A DNA stretch of 38,615 nucleotides from Nemertoderma westbladi (GCA_032718475.1 JAUCBJ010002815.1:1-38615), one strand, 5' to 3'; positions 1 through 11,239 are shown, counted from the first letter of the stretch. Notes: generated by a model from the sequence alone, not told the origin. Numbers and translations are program-made.

Positions 1-95
1 AGATGATCCTCAGTACCAGTACTGCATACTGTATATTACGGTACCAACTGCAGAAAAACTGTAATGCAGAAATACAGCAGTTTTGTACTGTATAA

Positions 96-629
96 ACTGA
101 AACTAAGCTAAAACCTGAACCAATTGTTTACTACGATCATATGAAAGGAGGTGTGGATGTCGTGGATCTTGTTGCCATCGGTGCATCTACTAGGGCAAAG
201 ACGAAGCGGTGGACTTTGAATGCCAACTTCTTTCTCCTTGACACTGTGCGGACGAATGCAAGAACCTTGTACAATGAAGTGCAGAAGAAGAATCATTCCA
301 ATTTCGAGTTCACTTGGCTCCTGGGGAAGGAGTTGGTTACACCTTTCATGGTGTTGCGACTGGAACACCCTATTGGACTCCAAACGAATGTAGTCAATGA
401 AATGAAACGTGTGCTGAAGTGTGATGAGGGTGTGGCTCCAAAGAAGAGGAAAGACGAATTCGAATACGGTCGGTGTGCCATGTGTTTGGAGGATGTAGAT
501 CGTGGCTTCAAGAAAAGAAACAATTTGAACAATAAAATCAGAAATAAATGTGATAAATGTGGCAATTTTGTATGCACAACATATGAGGGCCATTTTGTTG
601 TAACATGTGGAAAATGTGTTGATGTATAA
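96..629 (+). pseudogene. piggyBac-type transposase, C-terminal part
   Basis: The frame is open from 96 (just after a TAA at 93-95) to the TAA at 627-629. It contains KPEPIVYYDHMKGGVDVVDL, which matches the late catalytic region of piggyBac transposases, where GGVD supplies an acidic catalytic residue. A Lys/Arg-rich stretch follows, then a C-terminal Cys cluster: CAMC, CDKCGNFVC and CGKC. Cys-rich ends are usual in this family and bind transposon ends. The N-terminal two thirds would lie upstream; bases 1-95 show no coding in this frame and may be intron or decay. It lies about 220 bp from a GGG-TTAA terminus at 850-853, the order expected of a piggyBac right end. Probably not a functional source of transposase as seen here, but this C-terminal part is intact. 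Confidence 0.72.
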
Positions 630-710
630 GCGATACCTTGTTACTTCCTTGCTTATATCATGTATGATGTATAAGCGATACCTTGTTACTTCCTTGCTTA
701 TATCATGTAT
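621..710 (+). repeat. Perfect 45-bp tandem duplication over the transposase stop codon
   Basis: Bases 621-665 and 666-710 are identical. The unit contains the last transposase codons and the TAA, so the coding end is unchanged and the extra copy lies in the 3' untranslated part. Confidence 0.95.
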
Positions 711-853
711 TTGAGGCCGAAAATAAATTTTTCCTGTTTTTTACCACATTTTCCCTTTGTTTTATGGCATCAGGTAAATTTACCCCACCCCCCCCCCCCC
801 GGGATACGTCATAAAAATACCCCCCCCCCCCCCCCCCCCCGGGACAGGGTTAA
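630..853 (+). mobile_element. piggyBac right end with C-tracts and TTAA target
   Basis: Non-coding tail of the transposase element. It has two runs of C (788-800 and 820-840), each followed by GGGA, and ends in ACAGGG at 849 followed by TTAA at 850-853. piggyBac elements insert at TTAA and start with CCC, so GGG-TTAA is the expected right junction. The base after TTAA continues straight into a LINE-1w 3' tail that in other copies reads CATC-TTAA-AGGACACTGG, so this is a clean insertion into that LINE. Confidence 0.75.
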
Positions 854-1003
854 AGGACACTGGCCTTGAAGATGCGGAAAATCTAGCAAATGTCATGGGT
901 GATAGGGAGTTGTGGCGGTGCAATTTTGTTGACAAACCGGCACGGCATTCTTAAAAATGCAGCTGCAATGCAGCATGCCGATCCTAGTAGTAGTAGTACT
1001 AAA
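854..1003 (+). mobile_element. LINE-1w 3' tail fragment
   Basis: About 150 bp nearly identical to the 3' ends near 6410-6546 and 22860-23005. It covers the last coding piece (frame of AGGACACTGGCC..., ending in TAA near 954) and a short 3' UTR with GCAGCTGCAATGCAGCATGC, ending in (TAG)n at about 991-1000. Its 5' side is the piggyBac right end. Confidence 0.85.
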
Positions 1004-2741
1004 TTGGTTATTGCGGTTCTAATGAGCACAATATTAATGCAATAGGATAACTCAAAGATAGCCATCGCGGAAAAGGACAATAATTTAATTATGGTGCATC
1101 ACGATGTCTCAAATTTTCAACACTCTTGGCATCTGTGAAGATATAGATGAAATTTATAGAAATTTTTTTTGCCGTATAACACTTGGCAACTTTTGTGCAA
1201 CGGTAGAACAATGAAGTCGAAAAAAAGTAAAATACGCAACGCCCTACTGTACATCTGTAGCACCACAGTTTGTACTGGTAGCGGTATATAAATCAAAGTG
1301 CCTAGCAACCAGTCCAGCTGTGAGTTGATATACAAATTGGCAATAATAGAGGCATTGCTTAGACATTTTGAAAATAATTTTTGTACAAACTGATGTAGAT
1401 TTATTTATCTTGGCTATCCGATTTGGACTGTGTATGACGAAACTGGTTAACATTTTGACTGTGTTGGGGTGTGTTTGTTTATGTGTATTTGGTTGTGTTT
1501 GATTGTGTGCTTAATTTCCTACTATCCCATGAATAGTCTACATGGAATCATACTGTCTCTCATTATTGGGATTCCAAATTTTTAAATCTTATAAATTTAG
1601 AAATTTAGAGTAAATATAGACACGCATTCACAGGCAAACTTCGAACTGCTGATATGTTGTATTGGGGGTTTCGTGCTCTTCTCTACAATACAGCCTATGG
1701 GTAGTCTGCATGATGGCTGTATTTATCACCAGTTGTTAGTCGGTTTGGGGACAAGAAGATTAATAGTCATTCTACTGTACTGATTTGCAGAGATTGTCTT
1801 GGCAGACTTTAGTGGGAAGACTTATCGCATCATTATTAGTGCCATTAGTTGACCCTGCATTTTGATCGGCTTGAGGTATTCGACCGTCGACCCTGGATTA
1901 TCACAACTCGATACTCAATAAAGCATTATTTTACCTGTGAGAACCATTGTAGTGAATAATTTGCTCTCGTTACTTAAAACAAACTTTTTTATACTGATTT
2001 GAAATAAAGACATTGTATGAAATGTGGGTTTAATATAATACTATAGCTTATAACATAAACAAGGTCTTCACACACAAACAAAAGGAAACTAATAGGTACG
2101 GTCGACCTTTTTATTATATAAACTATAGTTCATAGTAAGCATTAGCTTTTTAATTCTACTATGTAGACTACAGGCTGCCTTATACAGAATATGACAAAAA
2201 TAAGAGCAAATATAGCAAATTAAGTTAAAGTGAGATTCTCGTAGGCTCATCATCAGTTAGATAAGGTATATTAAAGAACATTCCATTTGCCATTCTCCCA
2301 TTCGTTAAAGAACATTAGGGTGCATTATGATAATGCTACCCTTGTTTTGTAATAAGCATAGTTGTGAATAATAATTATGTTTGTTCCAGACTGTTACAAT
2401 AGACTTGAGTACAATAATCTCTAAATAATGCAATTTTGACAAATACTGCCAAATTAGCTGTCGTCTAGAGAAAATGCACCTGATTAATAATTTCTAGATC
2501 ATCATCAGTGGACAAACTCAACAGTCAATATATACCCTAAATAAGTGAACAAATTCACAGTCTCAATTATTGGACCCAATTATTATAAATAGACATGAGA
2601 ACAATAAGATAATGCGAAGGACTATGGTAAAAACATACACATTATTATATTTAACATTAAATAAAAATTTCGTTTTCTTTCGTATATTTTACAGCGATAA
2701 AGAATACAAACATAAACAATAATGTAATATAAATTTTTTAG
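1004..2741. other. AT-rich non-coding sequence, no feature recognised
   Basis: Short open frames on the minus strand near 1117-1453 have no recognisable motifs. No convincing upstream crystallin exon was found: the exon preceding 2742 must end with one base of a split codon followed by GT, and no segment here gives a Greek-key sequence before such a site. The interval is probably intron or 5' flank of the crystallin gene. Confidence 0.5.
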
Positions 2742-2859
2742 GAAAGATTCAACTATTTGAGCACACCAATTTTAGTGGAAAGAGCATGTTCTTTTATGGA
2801 AGTACATACCCTACGAGATTGGACGATCATTTGGTAAACAATATGTTTTCATCTGTCAT
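2742..2859 (+). CDS. Beta/gamma-crystallin exon 1 (first Greek key of domain 1)
   Basis: The acceptor is a T-rich tract ending TTTTTTAG at 2741 and the donor is GTAAGT at 2860. The first two bases finish a split codon from an exon outside the window or unrecognised; whole codons start at 2744. The peptide begins KIQLFEHTNFSGKSMFFYG, the classic crystallin strand pattern with F-x6-G, and carries the clamp NNMFSS near its end. The last two bases AT join the first A of the next exon to give Ile. The other two frames hit stops. Being only 118 bp, it is invisible to length-based ORF searches. Confidence 0.85.
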
Positions 2860-2924
2860 GTAAGTTAATAAACCATATTTTTAAATATACAATGTGAATA
2901 AGACAATATGATAAAGCTCGCCAT

Positions 2925-3030
2925 AGCGAAAAATATCAACCGGCCCTATTGGGGCTCGAACCCGGTACCTAGGTTTCAAACTTCAGCCGGGTGAGTGTAC
3001 TGAGCTACCAGAACGGATGAATATTTCGCT
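2925..3030 (-). repeat. tRNA-derived SINE-like head
   Basis: On the minus strand there is an A-box-like TGGTAGCTCAGT (complement of about 2999-3010) and a B-box-like GGTTCGAGCCC (complement of about 2952-2962), about 36 bases apart, as in RNA polymerase III internal promoters. Arms do not fold into a full tRNA cloverleaf, so it is not called a tRNA gene. It is bracketed by an inverted repeat, AGCGAAAAATAT at 2925-2936 and ATATTTCGCT at 3021-3030. Confidence 0.55.
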
Positions 3031-3404
3031 GTGGAGTGGGAGATCATATTTAGGCCAACTAATCACTCAAAGGAAAGTACAAGTTCGTTATTCCCGTGCT
3101 CTGCCAGAAATGGCAACCGAGAAATTGTATATTTAATACACCGCGTCACTCACCCCACAACAATTCACTTATTATTATAAACCATATGTTTGTAAAACCA
3201 CTGTTTCACTTAGACCTGTAATAGATGCCAGTCACTTTTCTCACTTTAAATTTCTCATTTTGTCACTTTTAATCATGAGTACTGGTACTCTTCGATTCAT
3301 CAATTATCTTAAAAATCGTAGAAAAAAGTTAAAATAGGACTTGGGGGTGGTCCGATCACCCCTGAAGGTGAATCCCGTCCCCAAACCCAAGACTCATCCA
3401 TGCT

Positions 3405-3983
3405 TTGGGCTGCCACGCAGCCATAAAGAGTTTGATTGCAGGTGCTCAAACTGTAAGCACCTGTGAATACCACTGTAGTGAACCGACCCATATGCTGCTG
3501 TCCTGCCGGCTGCCGGCTGCCTGTCTCACCCCCTACTGGAGAGAGAGCAGCCAACAATTCTGTGAGTTTCCTGATGACCTTTCTGGACTAAACACTGGGT
3601 CACCAGGGAGGCCAGACTGTGAGGGGGAGAAGGATTCTGGAGTTGGAGGCTACTCTTATGTTCCACCCCGATCAACCAAGGTGAATCTAAAGCAAGTCAC
3701 TAGACTGACCTCAGTTAACACCCTAACACTCGGGTCCCCAATGCGACAAGTTGAGCTGATTGCCCTGGCATATAAGCTTTCTCTTAGCGCAGTGGGAATT
3801 CAAGAGCACCGAATGCAGACTGGACAGACTGATGAGGTTCTGATTAAGGACATGGGGGGCGGTTGGCGACACGCCCTCGCATCAGCAGATGATGGTGGCA
3901 ATGGTGGAATTGGTCTATTGATGAATCCAACTACACATGCAGCATTGGACAAAATAGACCAATTATCTAACCGCAGCTACTGA
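3405..3983 (+). pseudogene. LINE-1w copy A: AP-endonuclease-like N-terminal region
   Basis: An open frame with LSAVGIQEHRMQ and GGNGGIGLLMNP, the pattern seen around the second and third blocks of LINE AP endonucleases (the Glu in Q-E-x-R and the GGIG...LM block). The piece breaks off before the conserved SDH end. Part of the SDH-like region can be followed in another frame near 4286-4310 (PSPVITALLR-like), so the domain was originally continuous. The same region occurs in copy C near 8220-8470. Confidence 0.6.
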
Positions 3984-4360
3984 TGGAGCTACTGATGGGA
4001 CTGGATGATGCATTCTTAATATTAGTGGCAGACTTTAATACAAGTATGGATCTATCACCTACTGCCCTGGATTTATAGCGATAGTTTAAACCGAAAGTTT
4101 GTCTATCTTCAGGATTTTATCTTTGGAAATAGTTATTTTCGGCTGGAACCCAGTTCAAGAAATGAACTGGAAAGCTATGGACTCATAGTGGACCTAGTGG
4201 TCACAAGTCCCAGATAGACCATATTCTGTTTCGTAGGAAATAAAGGAGATCTATACAAGACTGTAATCCATTTACACTTCCGCCCTTCTCCAGTGATCAC
4301 CGCCTTATTGAGGCCAAGTTAAGACTTAGTCTGTGTGCTAGCAGAACAACGAAATCTGCC

Positions 4361-4835
4361 TTGCCGCGACATGACTGGTCCATGACTGATCTGTTGCAAC
4401 AGTCAAGTGTGAGATCCAGCTTCACACTACAGCTGAGCAACTGGTATGAGGTTCTTGCCTCTGAGGCAGCAGATCACTGCGAGGGCTATACTGCCTTCAC
4501 AGAAGCAGTTAAGTTAGCAGCTGTAGAAACAGTTCATATATACCCTCGAAACAGGAAAAGGGCCCCCCTGGACTGACCACAAAATTCAGAAGTCCCGAAA
4601 TGACCTCTATAAGGTGCAGAAAGAGTCCAGACTCAAACAGCCTACAGCAGCCAAGAATGCAGTTAAGGCTGCATCTAGGTCCCTGAACAGGCAGTACTCT
4701 GTTAATCTAGAGGAGCTAATAAACCAACAGGTTGATATCATCAATGATGCTGACGACATTAGGCAATCATCCCAGGCATGGAAATCGATCAACTTGCTTA
4801 ATGGGCGGAAAAGCCAACCAACCACCAAGGTTTAA
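4361..4835 (+). pseudogene. LINE-1w copy A: linker between endonuclease and reverse transcriptase
   Basis: Two open segments (4361-4576 and 4614-4835) in different frames. They carry Lys/Arg-rich helical sequence such as KNAVKAASRSLNRQYS and no catalytic motif, which is usual for the region between the two enzymes in APE-type LINEs. The change of frame near 4580-4614 shows a frameshift. Confidence 0.5.
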
Positions 4836-4907
4836 GCAGAATCACCAGCCGATCGCCTCAATGGTTGGAAGGCTCACTTTATAAAGCTCCTCAATAATGA
4901 CAGGGTA

Positions 4908-5781
4908 TTGCCTAATACCTTTATAGAAGTAAAAGTGTCTGAGTCTGTACTCCCAGATATTCCCATTGGTGATATCTCCTTTGTAGAAGTGAAGGCTGCT
5001 GCAAAGAGCATTAAGAGCAATCGTGCCAGTGGAGTAGATGGTGTTCCCTCTGAGGTCTTTAAAATACCTGAGTGTTTAAAGCTCATCTATCCCATCATAG
5101 TAGACATGTACAGAACAATAAGATTCCCACAAGAAATGAAAACAAATAAGTTGGTGCCAGTTCCCAAGAAGGGCAACCTAACACTATGGTTCTTTTCGCG
5201 GAATCTTATTGATCTCGATTGCTGCAAAGCTATACAATATAATTATATTAAATCGCATCAGGGATCCCATTTAGAAACTACTCCGTGAAAATCAGAATGG
5301 GTTCCGTAAAGGTTGTGGGACCATGGAGTCCATTTTGGCACTTAGAAGGATAATTGAAGAGTTATAAAAAGCGAAAGACAGGCATCTGGCTGTTGTCTTT
5401 GTTGACTTCTTCAAGGCTTTTGATTCAGTCTCTCGCTCACGTATGTTCAGAATACTTTCATTATATGGGATTCCTGATGAAATTATTGCATCAATCATAT
5501 CAGTATAGGATGGTTTGACAACATTTGTGTCTACTGTTGATGGTGACACAGAACCATTTCAAGTATTATGGGGAGTCCTCCAAGTAGACACACTTGCGCC
5601 ATTCTTGTTCATAATTGTGGTTGACTATGTTCTACACATGACCTTAGTTCATCATAATGATGATGGGGTGATGGTAACCTACTACTGGCCACCTACTCGC
5701 TCCAGTAGTCGAGGAAATCGTGCCAAGTACCTAACTGATCTTGCTGATGACTTAGGAGTACTCTCAGAATCACTAGAGTGA
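4908..5781 (+). pseudogene. LINE-1w copy A: reverse transcriptase fingers and palm, broken
   Basis: ASGVDGVPSEVFK near 5030-5065 is the typical start of LINE reverse transcriptases. Motif A, VVFVDFFKAFDSV, near 5392-5430, retains its Asp. Motif B is altered (GVLQVDTLAP in place of GVLQGDTLAP) and the motif C equivalent LADDLGVLS is present near 5740-5765. The chain is broken by a frameshift near 5190, a stop near 5367 and an in-frame TAG at about 5505, so no active enzyme can be made. Confidence 0.75.
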
Positions 5782-5901
5782 GTCCAACGGCTCCTCAGCT
5801 CATTAGAACAGGCTGCTTATAGTGTTGGTCTTTTTATTAACTCCAAAAAGACCACAAATTTTGCAGTTAACTTTGAAAGTCCTCAGCAAGTCTCTGACCA
5901 A

Positions 5902-6518
5902 TTGAGCATAAGCTCAAAGGATGGTATGCTTGAGCAAGTGGACGACTTCTGTTACCTGGGATCATGGATACGGAAGTCAGGTGAGGACCTTCGAATACGT
6001 AAGGGAAAGGCATGGGCAGCCTTGAATAGGCTTTCCAGGATTTGGAAGTCACCAAGAATTAATCGGAAACTTAAGGTCCGATTATTTAGTGCAGCAGTAG
6101 TTCCAGTACTCCTCTATGGGAGTCCATGCTAGGCTCTAACTGCTGAGGACTGCAAATCTCTGGATGGCACATTCACAAGAATGCTACGCTGGGTGTCAAT
6201 TACAATGCGCTCATCTCCAACCAGACACTATATAACATTGGAGGTGTCTCATTGGTTCCCCCAAGCTTGACACTAGAACAAAGTCGCCTCCGCTTTGCAG
6301 GACATTGCTTTCGCCGTGAGGACCAGCCTGTGCATAATATTGTGATTTGGCAGCATCATGGAGTGAATAAGCATGGTAGACAGCCCATTACTTTCTTGAG
6401 AAGCATCTTAAAGGACACTGGCCTTGAAGATGCGGAAGATCTAGCAAACGTCATGGGTGTTAGGGAGTTGTGGCGGCGCAATGTTGTCGACAAGCCGGCA
6501 CAGCATTCTTATAAATGA
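5902..6518 (+). pseudogene. LINE-1w copy A: C-terminal region
   Basis: VDDFCYLGSWIRKSGED and VVPVLLYGSPC match the segment after motif C in many LINEs, where a YLG block precedes a Lys/Arg-rich RIWKSPRINRKLKVR stretch. A TAG replaces the Trp codon of the following CWAL found in copy B (near 6130), and a small deletion near 6195 shifts the frame. The final open part ends with the conserved LEDAEDLANVMG and the PAQHS terminus at 6500-6518. Confidence 0.75.
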
Positions 6519-6546
6519 AGCTGCAATGCAGCATGCCAATCCTAGT

Positions 6547-7521
6547 CCCCCCACCCCCCCCCCCCCCCAACCCCCCTACTGAATCTACTACTCTGAAATT
6601 TGGTGGAAACCTACACATTCATATAACAAACTCAAAACCAAAAAAAAATTTGAAAATCACGATAGTGACACCGTGTTGTCACTTTTCGCACAGAAAAAAA
6701 AATTTGTACCATGCTTATTGCGGCTCTATAGGTTTGAATGTTTTTTGAAAATTGGTCAAACCACGCTGATTCCAAACCCGTTGTCTATTTTTTCACTGCA
6801 ATTTAAGTTTTTCCGCAATTGCGAAATCAATTTTTTCGCATTTTCCTACTTGCACTTTTCGTGCTATTGTGGTGCTTCTTTAAGATTCCAAATTTTGACA
6901 TATAATTATACACCATCTTGTTATAAATGGCATAATCAGCGTTCAAAATAACCCAATATCACCGATATATACGGCATTGGATATAAGTTAACTGAAAAAA
7001 AGTAGTTTATTTGAAAATTATATATTTGAAAAGTTCTAGTAGGGGGGATCTTTTCATTTTCGAGCCATTTTATGTAACTACAGCGTCTTATAATTGTCAC
7101 CAATGAAATCAGCACATACGAAAACCTCAGTATGGGCGAGGATATTGACGATGTTGTAATTTATATATCAATATTTGAAATTTCACACTACTTCCACTTT
7201 TGGTGCACTTGTTGTAATTTTCAAATTTCCAAATTTCAACACGAAATTTTAGTCATAATTGTCTTCACTGGGTTCGGTGTTCAAAATAACCGAATTTTAA
7301 CGATTTATTTCACCATAGAGTGAAGTTACCCCAAAGAAACTGAAATCTGTAATTTCAGTGCTGAAAAGTGCTGACATAGGTGTCACAGCTTCCTTATATC
7401 TCGAAAACTACAGGTTGTGTGAACTTCTAGTTTTTTTTCATAATGATCGCTGATGAATTTGAGGAATTTACATGGTATTTTGAGTCCCCCCCCCCCCCCC
7501 CCTTGGGCTTTTCAGGGTTAA
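6547..7521 (+). mobile_element. piggyBac-type non-autonomous element, copy 1, left end missing
   Basis: From about 6580 to 7125 this matches 35112-35811 base for base over long stretches (for example TGAATGTTTTTTGAAAATTGG). It starts inside C-tracts directly after the LINE-1w tail and ends CTTTTCAGGG at 7517 followed by TTAA at 7518-7521. The right terminus reversed, CCCTGAAAAGCCCAAGG, resembles the subterminal CCTGAAACGCCCAGG of the other copy. No transposase is encoded. The left terminus CCCTTACAAACCCC seen in the other copy is absent here. Confidence 0.65.
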
Positions 7522-7554
7522 AGTACTGCATTGAATAACTGCATGTGTATGCTC

Positions 7555-8500
7555 TGCTCAGGTCAGGTCAGGTATTTTAGGTCATTGATCAAGAAAACAT
7601 ATGCCACCTCCATGCAGCATGCCGTGCTGCCTGTGGATGCATAGGGCATAATCTGGTCCTGTAACTTGGAACCCCTTTGAACTGGGATAGGGAGGGATGC
7701 CCTTAGTCCTGGATTAAGCACCAATTTACTCAGCTGCAGGGGTATATGGTCTGATTGCAGATGGTAATCTACCAAAGGCTGCTCAGGAGTAGAGTGTTCT
7801 CATGTCCAATTTGATTGCACTTCACCGCGACCTGCATCTTGCAGTAGGGGTACAGGGCATGGACCAGCACATGACCTGCATAGACAATGGTGGGTCAGGT
7901 GATGGGTATCATATCTAACTACACTGCGACACCCACCCTGTGGAATGGCAAACCAGTGTGTGGTATTTGCCCTGAGAGCTGACTCGGGAAAAAAGCTCCC
8001 CAAATCCCAGTACGGATTATATTAGTAATGCGAAGATGTTTGGCCACTAGAGGCCAGTGGAATTACCGGGCACAATTGCGTCACAGACGTCAGTTATCTC
8101 ATGACAGGGTGCCTCTCTCACCCCGTACTAGAAGGAGGGAGCAGTCAATAATTATGGGAGTCATTTCCTAATGATCTTTCTGGCCCAAACAAACCCTTGG
8201 TCACCAGGCAAGCCAGATTGTGAGGGGGATTCTCTCATGGCTATTCTCATGTTCCACCCCGACCAATCAAGCCAATGGTGAACCTGAGGCAATAATAAGC
8301 TTTCTTCTAGCGCAGTGGGTATTCAAGAGCACCGAATGCAGATTGGCCCTCGCATCAGCAGATAATAGTCGCAATGGTGGGATTGGTCTATTGATGAATC
8401 CAACTGCACATGCAGCATTGGACAAAGTGACCAAATCACTAATCGCATTACCTATTGCCACTTCTCAAGTTCTGGAAGAAAGGCTAATTCTGGGAATTAC
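7555..8500 (+). mobile_element. LINE-1w copy C, 5' region only
   Basis: From 8100 to about 8480 this aligns with 3510-3990 of copy A: TGTCTCACCCC-like start, then GGTCACCAGG, TGTGAGGGGGA, TTCCACCCCGA, and the block encoding LALASADNSRNGGIGLLMNP. About 90 bp of copy A is missing between 8255 and 8340. The stretch 7555-8100 (beginning with a repeated GGTCA) has no coding sense and is probably 5' UTR of this or a related element, by position only. Confidence 0.6.
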
Positions 8501-9390
8501 TAATTATGTGTACCTATCTGTTTACAAACTGTTGTATTGACATACAGTCTATCAGACTATACCACAAGCAGAATGAATGTCAAATTGTGGGGTTCATATC
8601 CCACTTTAGTGGAATGTAGAACTATACGACTGCGCAAACTCTCAATAAACGACGAATCACCGTATTACCATCAGTGGTATTGATGGTGAGTCTCCTGCCA
8701 TGCTTCCTCATTTTAATTTAATTGGAGTTTGGAAAATAAAAATAAAAATTTATATTATTATTATTATAAATGCAATATTGTGAGCATAATATACACTACA
8801 TACATTACGGCATATGTAGTATGTGTATCCAGTGAACTGGTGTTTCAGTAGTGAGATGCCAGTGGTAGATGGCTGGCTATTCATGCATCCCTTATATGAA
8901 TGTTGTTATCCTCTGATGACCGCTATGACCTCCTTAAATTCGGATAATCGTCAACATGATAAATATTCAGTTATGTCAATTATGAATTTCATCCCTGAAA
9001 TGTACTACCATTCAATCACTGCATGCATGTGTATTCTCTGATGTATCATTAACCCTTTGCGTACCAAAGATAAATTACATACACTTTTCCTCCCAAGTTT
9101 CCTCCCAAATTTAAACTTCAAAGGACCAAGAAAAATATAATTGAACGGACCAAGGTTTATTTTCTGGCATTATTATATATATTATTGAATATTTGCAATG
9201 AATGCAACCCATATTCACAAATTAAACTTTGTATGTAATAACATAATATTGCACATAATTATTAACTACTTTGTGCTACGATTTTATTATATTAGTTAAT
9301 AATAAAATGTAAAGTTTGGGTGAACGACATCCTCCGGTCCTCGCACACAGCGAGGTAGTGTCGCTTACTTCTTATAGTGGCAGCGTTCAT
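8501..9390. other. AT-rich non-coding sequence, no gene recognised
   Basis: Contains a short (TTA)n run near 8750-8767. A possible lone piggyBac-like left end, TTAA at 9049-9052 followed by CCCTTTGCGTACC, has no matching right end nearby. Confidence 0.4.
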
Positions 9391-9690
9391 CTAACAATGA
9401 CTCTGTTGAATGGTTGGCCTAGGCATAAGACCGATGAGAAGCCCAGACCCCATGTGCAACCACATCGACCCGGACACCACCATCCACCAACCACCAAACC
9501 GGCGCTGTCCAGGTGACCATGGGACAGGGTCACCTCTTACAACAACACTCAAAGGTCCAACAATGGAGAAGTGAAGGTCTCCGAGGACGTCTTGGACCTC
9601 GACGTGCCTTTTAACGACCCGTCCACCCCCAACTTGCAGCTTAGTGCGTGGGGTAAAGAACTTGTCCCCACAACCCTGACATGTCACTGG
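9391..9690 (-). pseudogene. LINE-2w C-terminal fragment (zinc-knuckle region), minus strand
   Basis: The minus-strand frame starts MTCQGCGDKFF and continues GGGRVVKRHVEVQDVLGDL. This is the C-x2-CG ... GG ... RH-x-E-x-x-D pattern found in better form at 10400-10510 and 25155-25290. In RLE-type LINEs (R2-like groups) a CCHC knuckle is followed by an RHN block at the start of a restriction-like endonuclease. The Cys/His ligands after the first CxxC are lost here. Confidence 0.5.
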
Positions 9691-9699
9691 CAGACCGGG

Positions 9700-10384
9700 A
9701 GTGACCAGGCAATACCAGAGCGCAAGGTTGTCGCAAATCTCCTCCGTATAGGTTTATTTTCTTGTCGTACCAGAGATTTTTATAGAATATCCAGAGATAA
9801 CCATATTATTACTTATCCTACCCTAAATTACTTATCCTACACTACCTTAATCATTTGTAACAAAATTATTGGCTAAATTAAAATTTAATTGCATAAATTA
9901 TGTAATTTAATATACCCTCAATCCAATAGAAATCCTTTCATCAATATTAAAATAACTTTTCTAGACCAGTTTTTCCTGCCCAAATCAAAACTCCACGTCT
10001 CCGTTCCAATAGACAAAGTTATAAGAGATTTTAAATTGGGTAATCATTGGGTACATACTGGGAGTTGAGTTGTAATTATATAAAGGGACACACGTGTGAC
10101 GGGATCTGAGATCCTGACCGGGTAAGATTTATACGCGTCACCTGACTGCTGGTCTGCTGGGCTAGTGTTCCTTTTGGCTGAAAGCCATTGGGGAAAAATA
10201 ACAGAGTTTGTGTTCCTCAATGTTAATGTTCCAATGATAATAGCACAGGATCAGTCACGGTATATGATTGAAATAGCAATACAGAATAACAACAGCAGTA
10301 TGTATAGTGATGATGGTTGAAAAGTATAACCGGTCTGCAACTCTGTGATTAATGAACTGACCGGTAAATCAGTAATACAGGATA
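9700..10384. other. Non-coding sequence between LINE-2w fragments
   Basis: AT-rich at first and of mixed composition after 10080. No coding, RNA or terminal-repeat feature could be supported. Confidence 0.35.
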
Positions 10385-10976
10385 GTGCCGAGCCGTTGTG
10401 ACGGGTGCGGGGCCGCGTTCGACCTGAACCATGGGTTGAACTGCAAGAAGGGCGGCCTTGTGATCCAACGTCACAACGAGTTGCGGGACACCATTGGCGA
10501 CCTCGCTGTGCTCGCGTTCGGACCACGCAACGTGACGTTGGAGCCCGTGGTGCGGGATCAGCTGGAGAGGGGAGACGTGGCTGGGCTGCAGTGTGACGTG
10601 GGGGTGCGGGGCGTGTTTAACATACAACTCAGGCGTTGTTTGATATTCGATCAACCAATCTTGACGCCGGATCGTACGTAAACCGCGCCTCCATGTCCGT
10701 GTTGGAATCCGCGGAAGACGAGAAAAAATGGCTTTATTTAGCCGCAGTAACCGCTCTTCGTGGAGACTTCTCGTCTTTCGTGGTTTCCTGCGAATAATCG
10801 CAGACAGATTGCATCGCTTGTGGGGTAAGCTTTACTTGTCTGCCATGGGTTGGGTACGCTCACGAGTGCTGTTTGCGGTTGTCCGTGGGACCTCCCACTG
10901 CCTGCGCGGGTCGTGCACCAAGTGGCGCAGCGGCCTGGGACTGGAGGATGGGGCCGGCCTACCTTCACAGCCGTAG
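10385..10976 (+). pseudogene. LINE-2w C-terminal fragment (zinc knuckle plus endonuclease remnant)
   Basis: The first frame gives CDGCGAAFDLNHGLNCKKGG and then VIQRHNELRDTIGDLAV, a clear C-x2-C-x7-H-x4-C knuckle followed by the RHN block of RLE-type LINE proteins. A second frame from 10728 to 10976 ends in MGWVRSRVLFAVVRGTS and WRSGLGLEDGAGLP, which parallels the terminus near 25740-25880. The endonuclease body between the two is largely deleted. The base composition is GC-rich compared with its surroundings. Dead fragment. Confidence 0.65.
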
Positions 10977-11172
10977 CCAGGTGGCTGGTCGGTTGGTTGG
11001 GTGTAGTTGTAGGTCTATAGGTTGAACGATATGTTTTACAGTTTAAATTTCCCACGTCAAATTTTAATTGTCTGTCTGTCTGTCTGTTATTTATATTGCA
11101 TTTGATTGGTTGTTCTGGTGGTGGGTTTTTTAGTGATTTTTGATTAATAAAGATGTTGCGTTTTTTTTTATA
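10977..11172 (+). mobile_element. Probable LINE-2w 3' UTR and T-rich tail
   Basis: Directly follows the terminal stop of the fragment above. It contains (TCTG)n near 11071-11088, an AATAAA at about 11146 and a T-run at 11161-11169. A 3' UTR role is inferred from position. Confidence 0.4.
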
Positions 11173-11239
11173 TGGGTTAATCAGTAATCTTAATTGTTAT
11201 GATATTGGCCTTATGTACCCAATGGATGCTTTCCTATCC

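Larger units (their letters stand above)
3360..6546 (+). mobile_element. LINE-1w copy A, APE-type non-LTR retrotransposon, decayed
   Basis: This is the longest copy of the family. Order: endonuclease-like region, linker, reverse transcriptase, C-terminal region, and a 3' tail ending GATCCTAGT at 6546. At least six interruptions split the reading frame, so it is dead. The family repeats at 854-1003, 7555-8500, 16617-16729, 21820-23005, 25334-25406 and 34905-36045. The 3' end in better copies is (TAG)n. Clade is uncertain; the FCYLGS and LLYGS motifs suit RTE- or CR1-related elements. Its exact 5' end is not visible; 3360 is approximate. Confidence 0.8.

Noticed and set aside
108-593. 161-codon minus-strand ORF opposite the transposase
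   Set aside because: It is antisense to a frame with clear piggyBac motifs and shows no motif of its own.
6515-7323. Several plus-strand ORFs of 60-92 codons
   Set aside because: They lie in the non-autonomous piggyBac-type element, and the equivalent frames are not kept in the second copy at 35112-35811.
9049-11180. A possible 2.1-kb piggyBac element from TTAACCCTTTGCG at 9049 to GGGTTAA near 11174
   Set aside because: The sequence inside each end does not form a matching inverted repeat beyond CCC, and the interior is LINE-2w fragments in opposite orientations.
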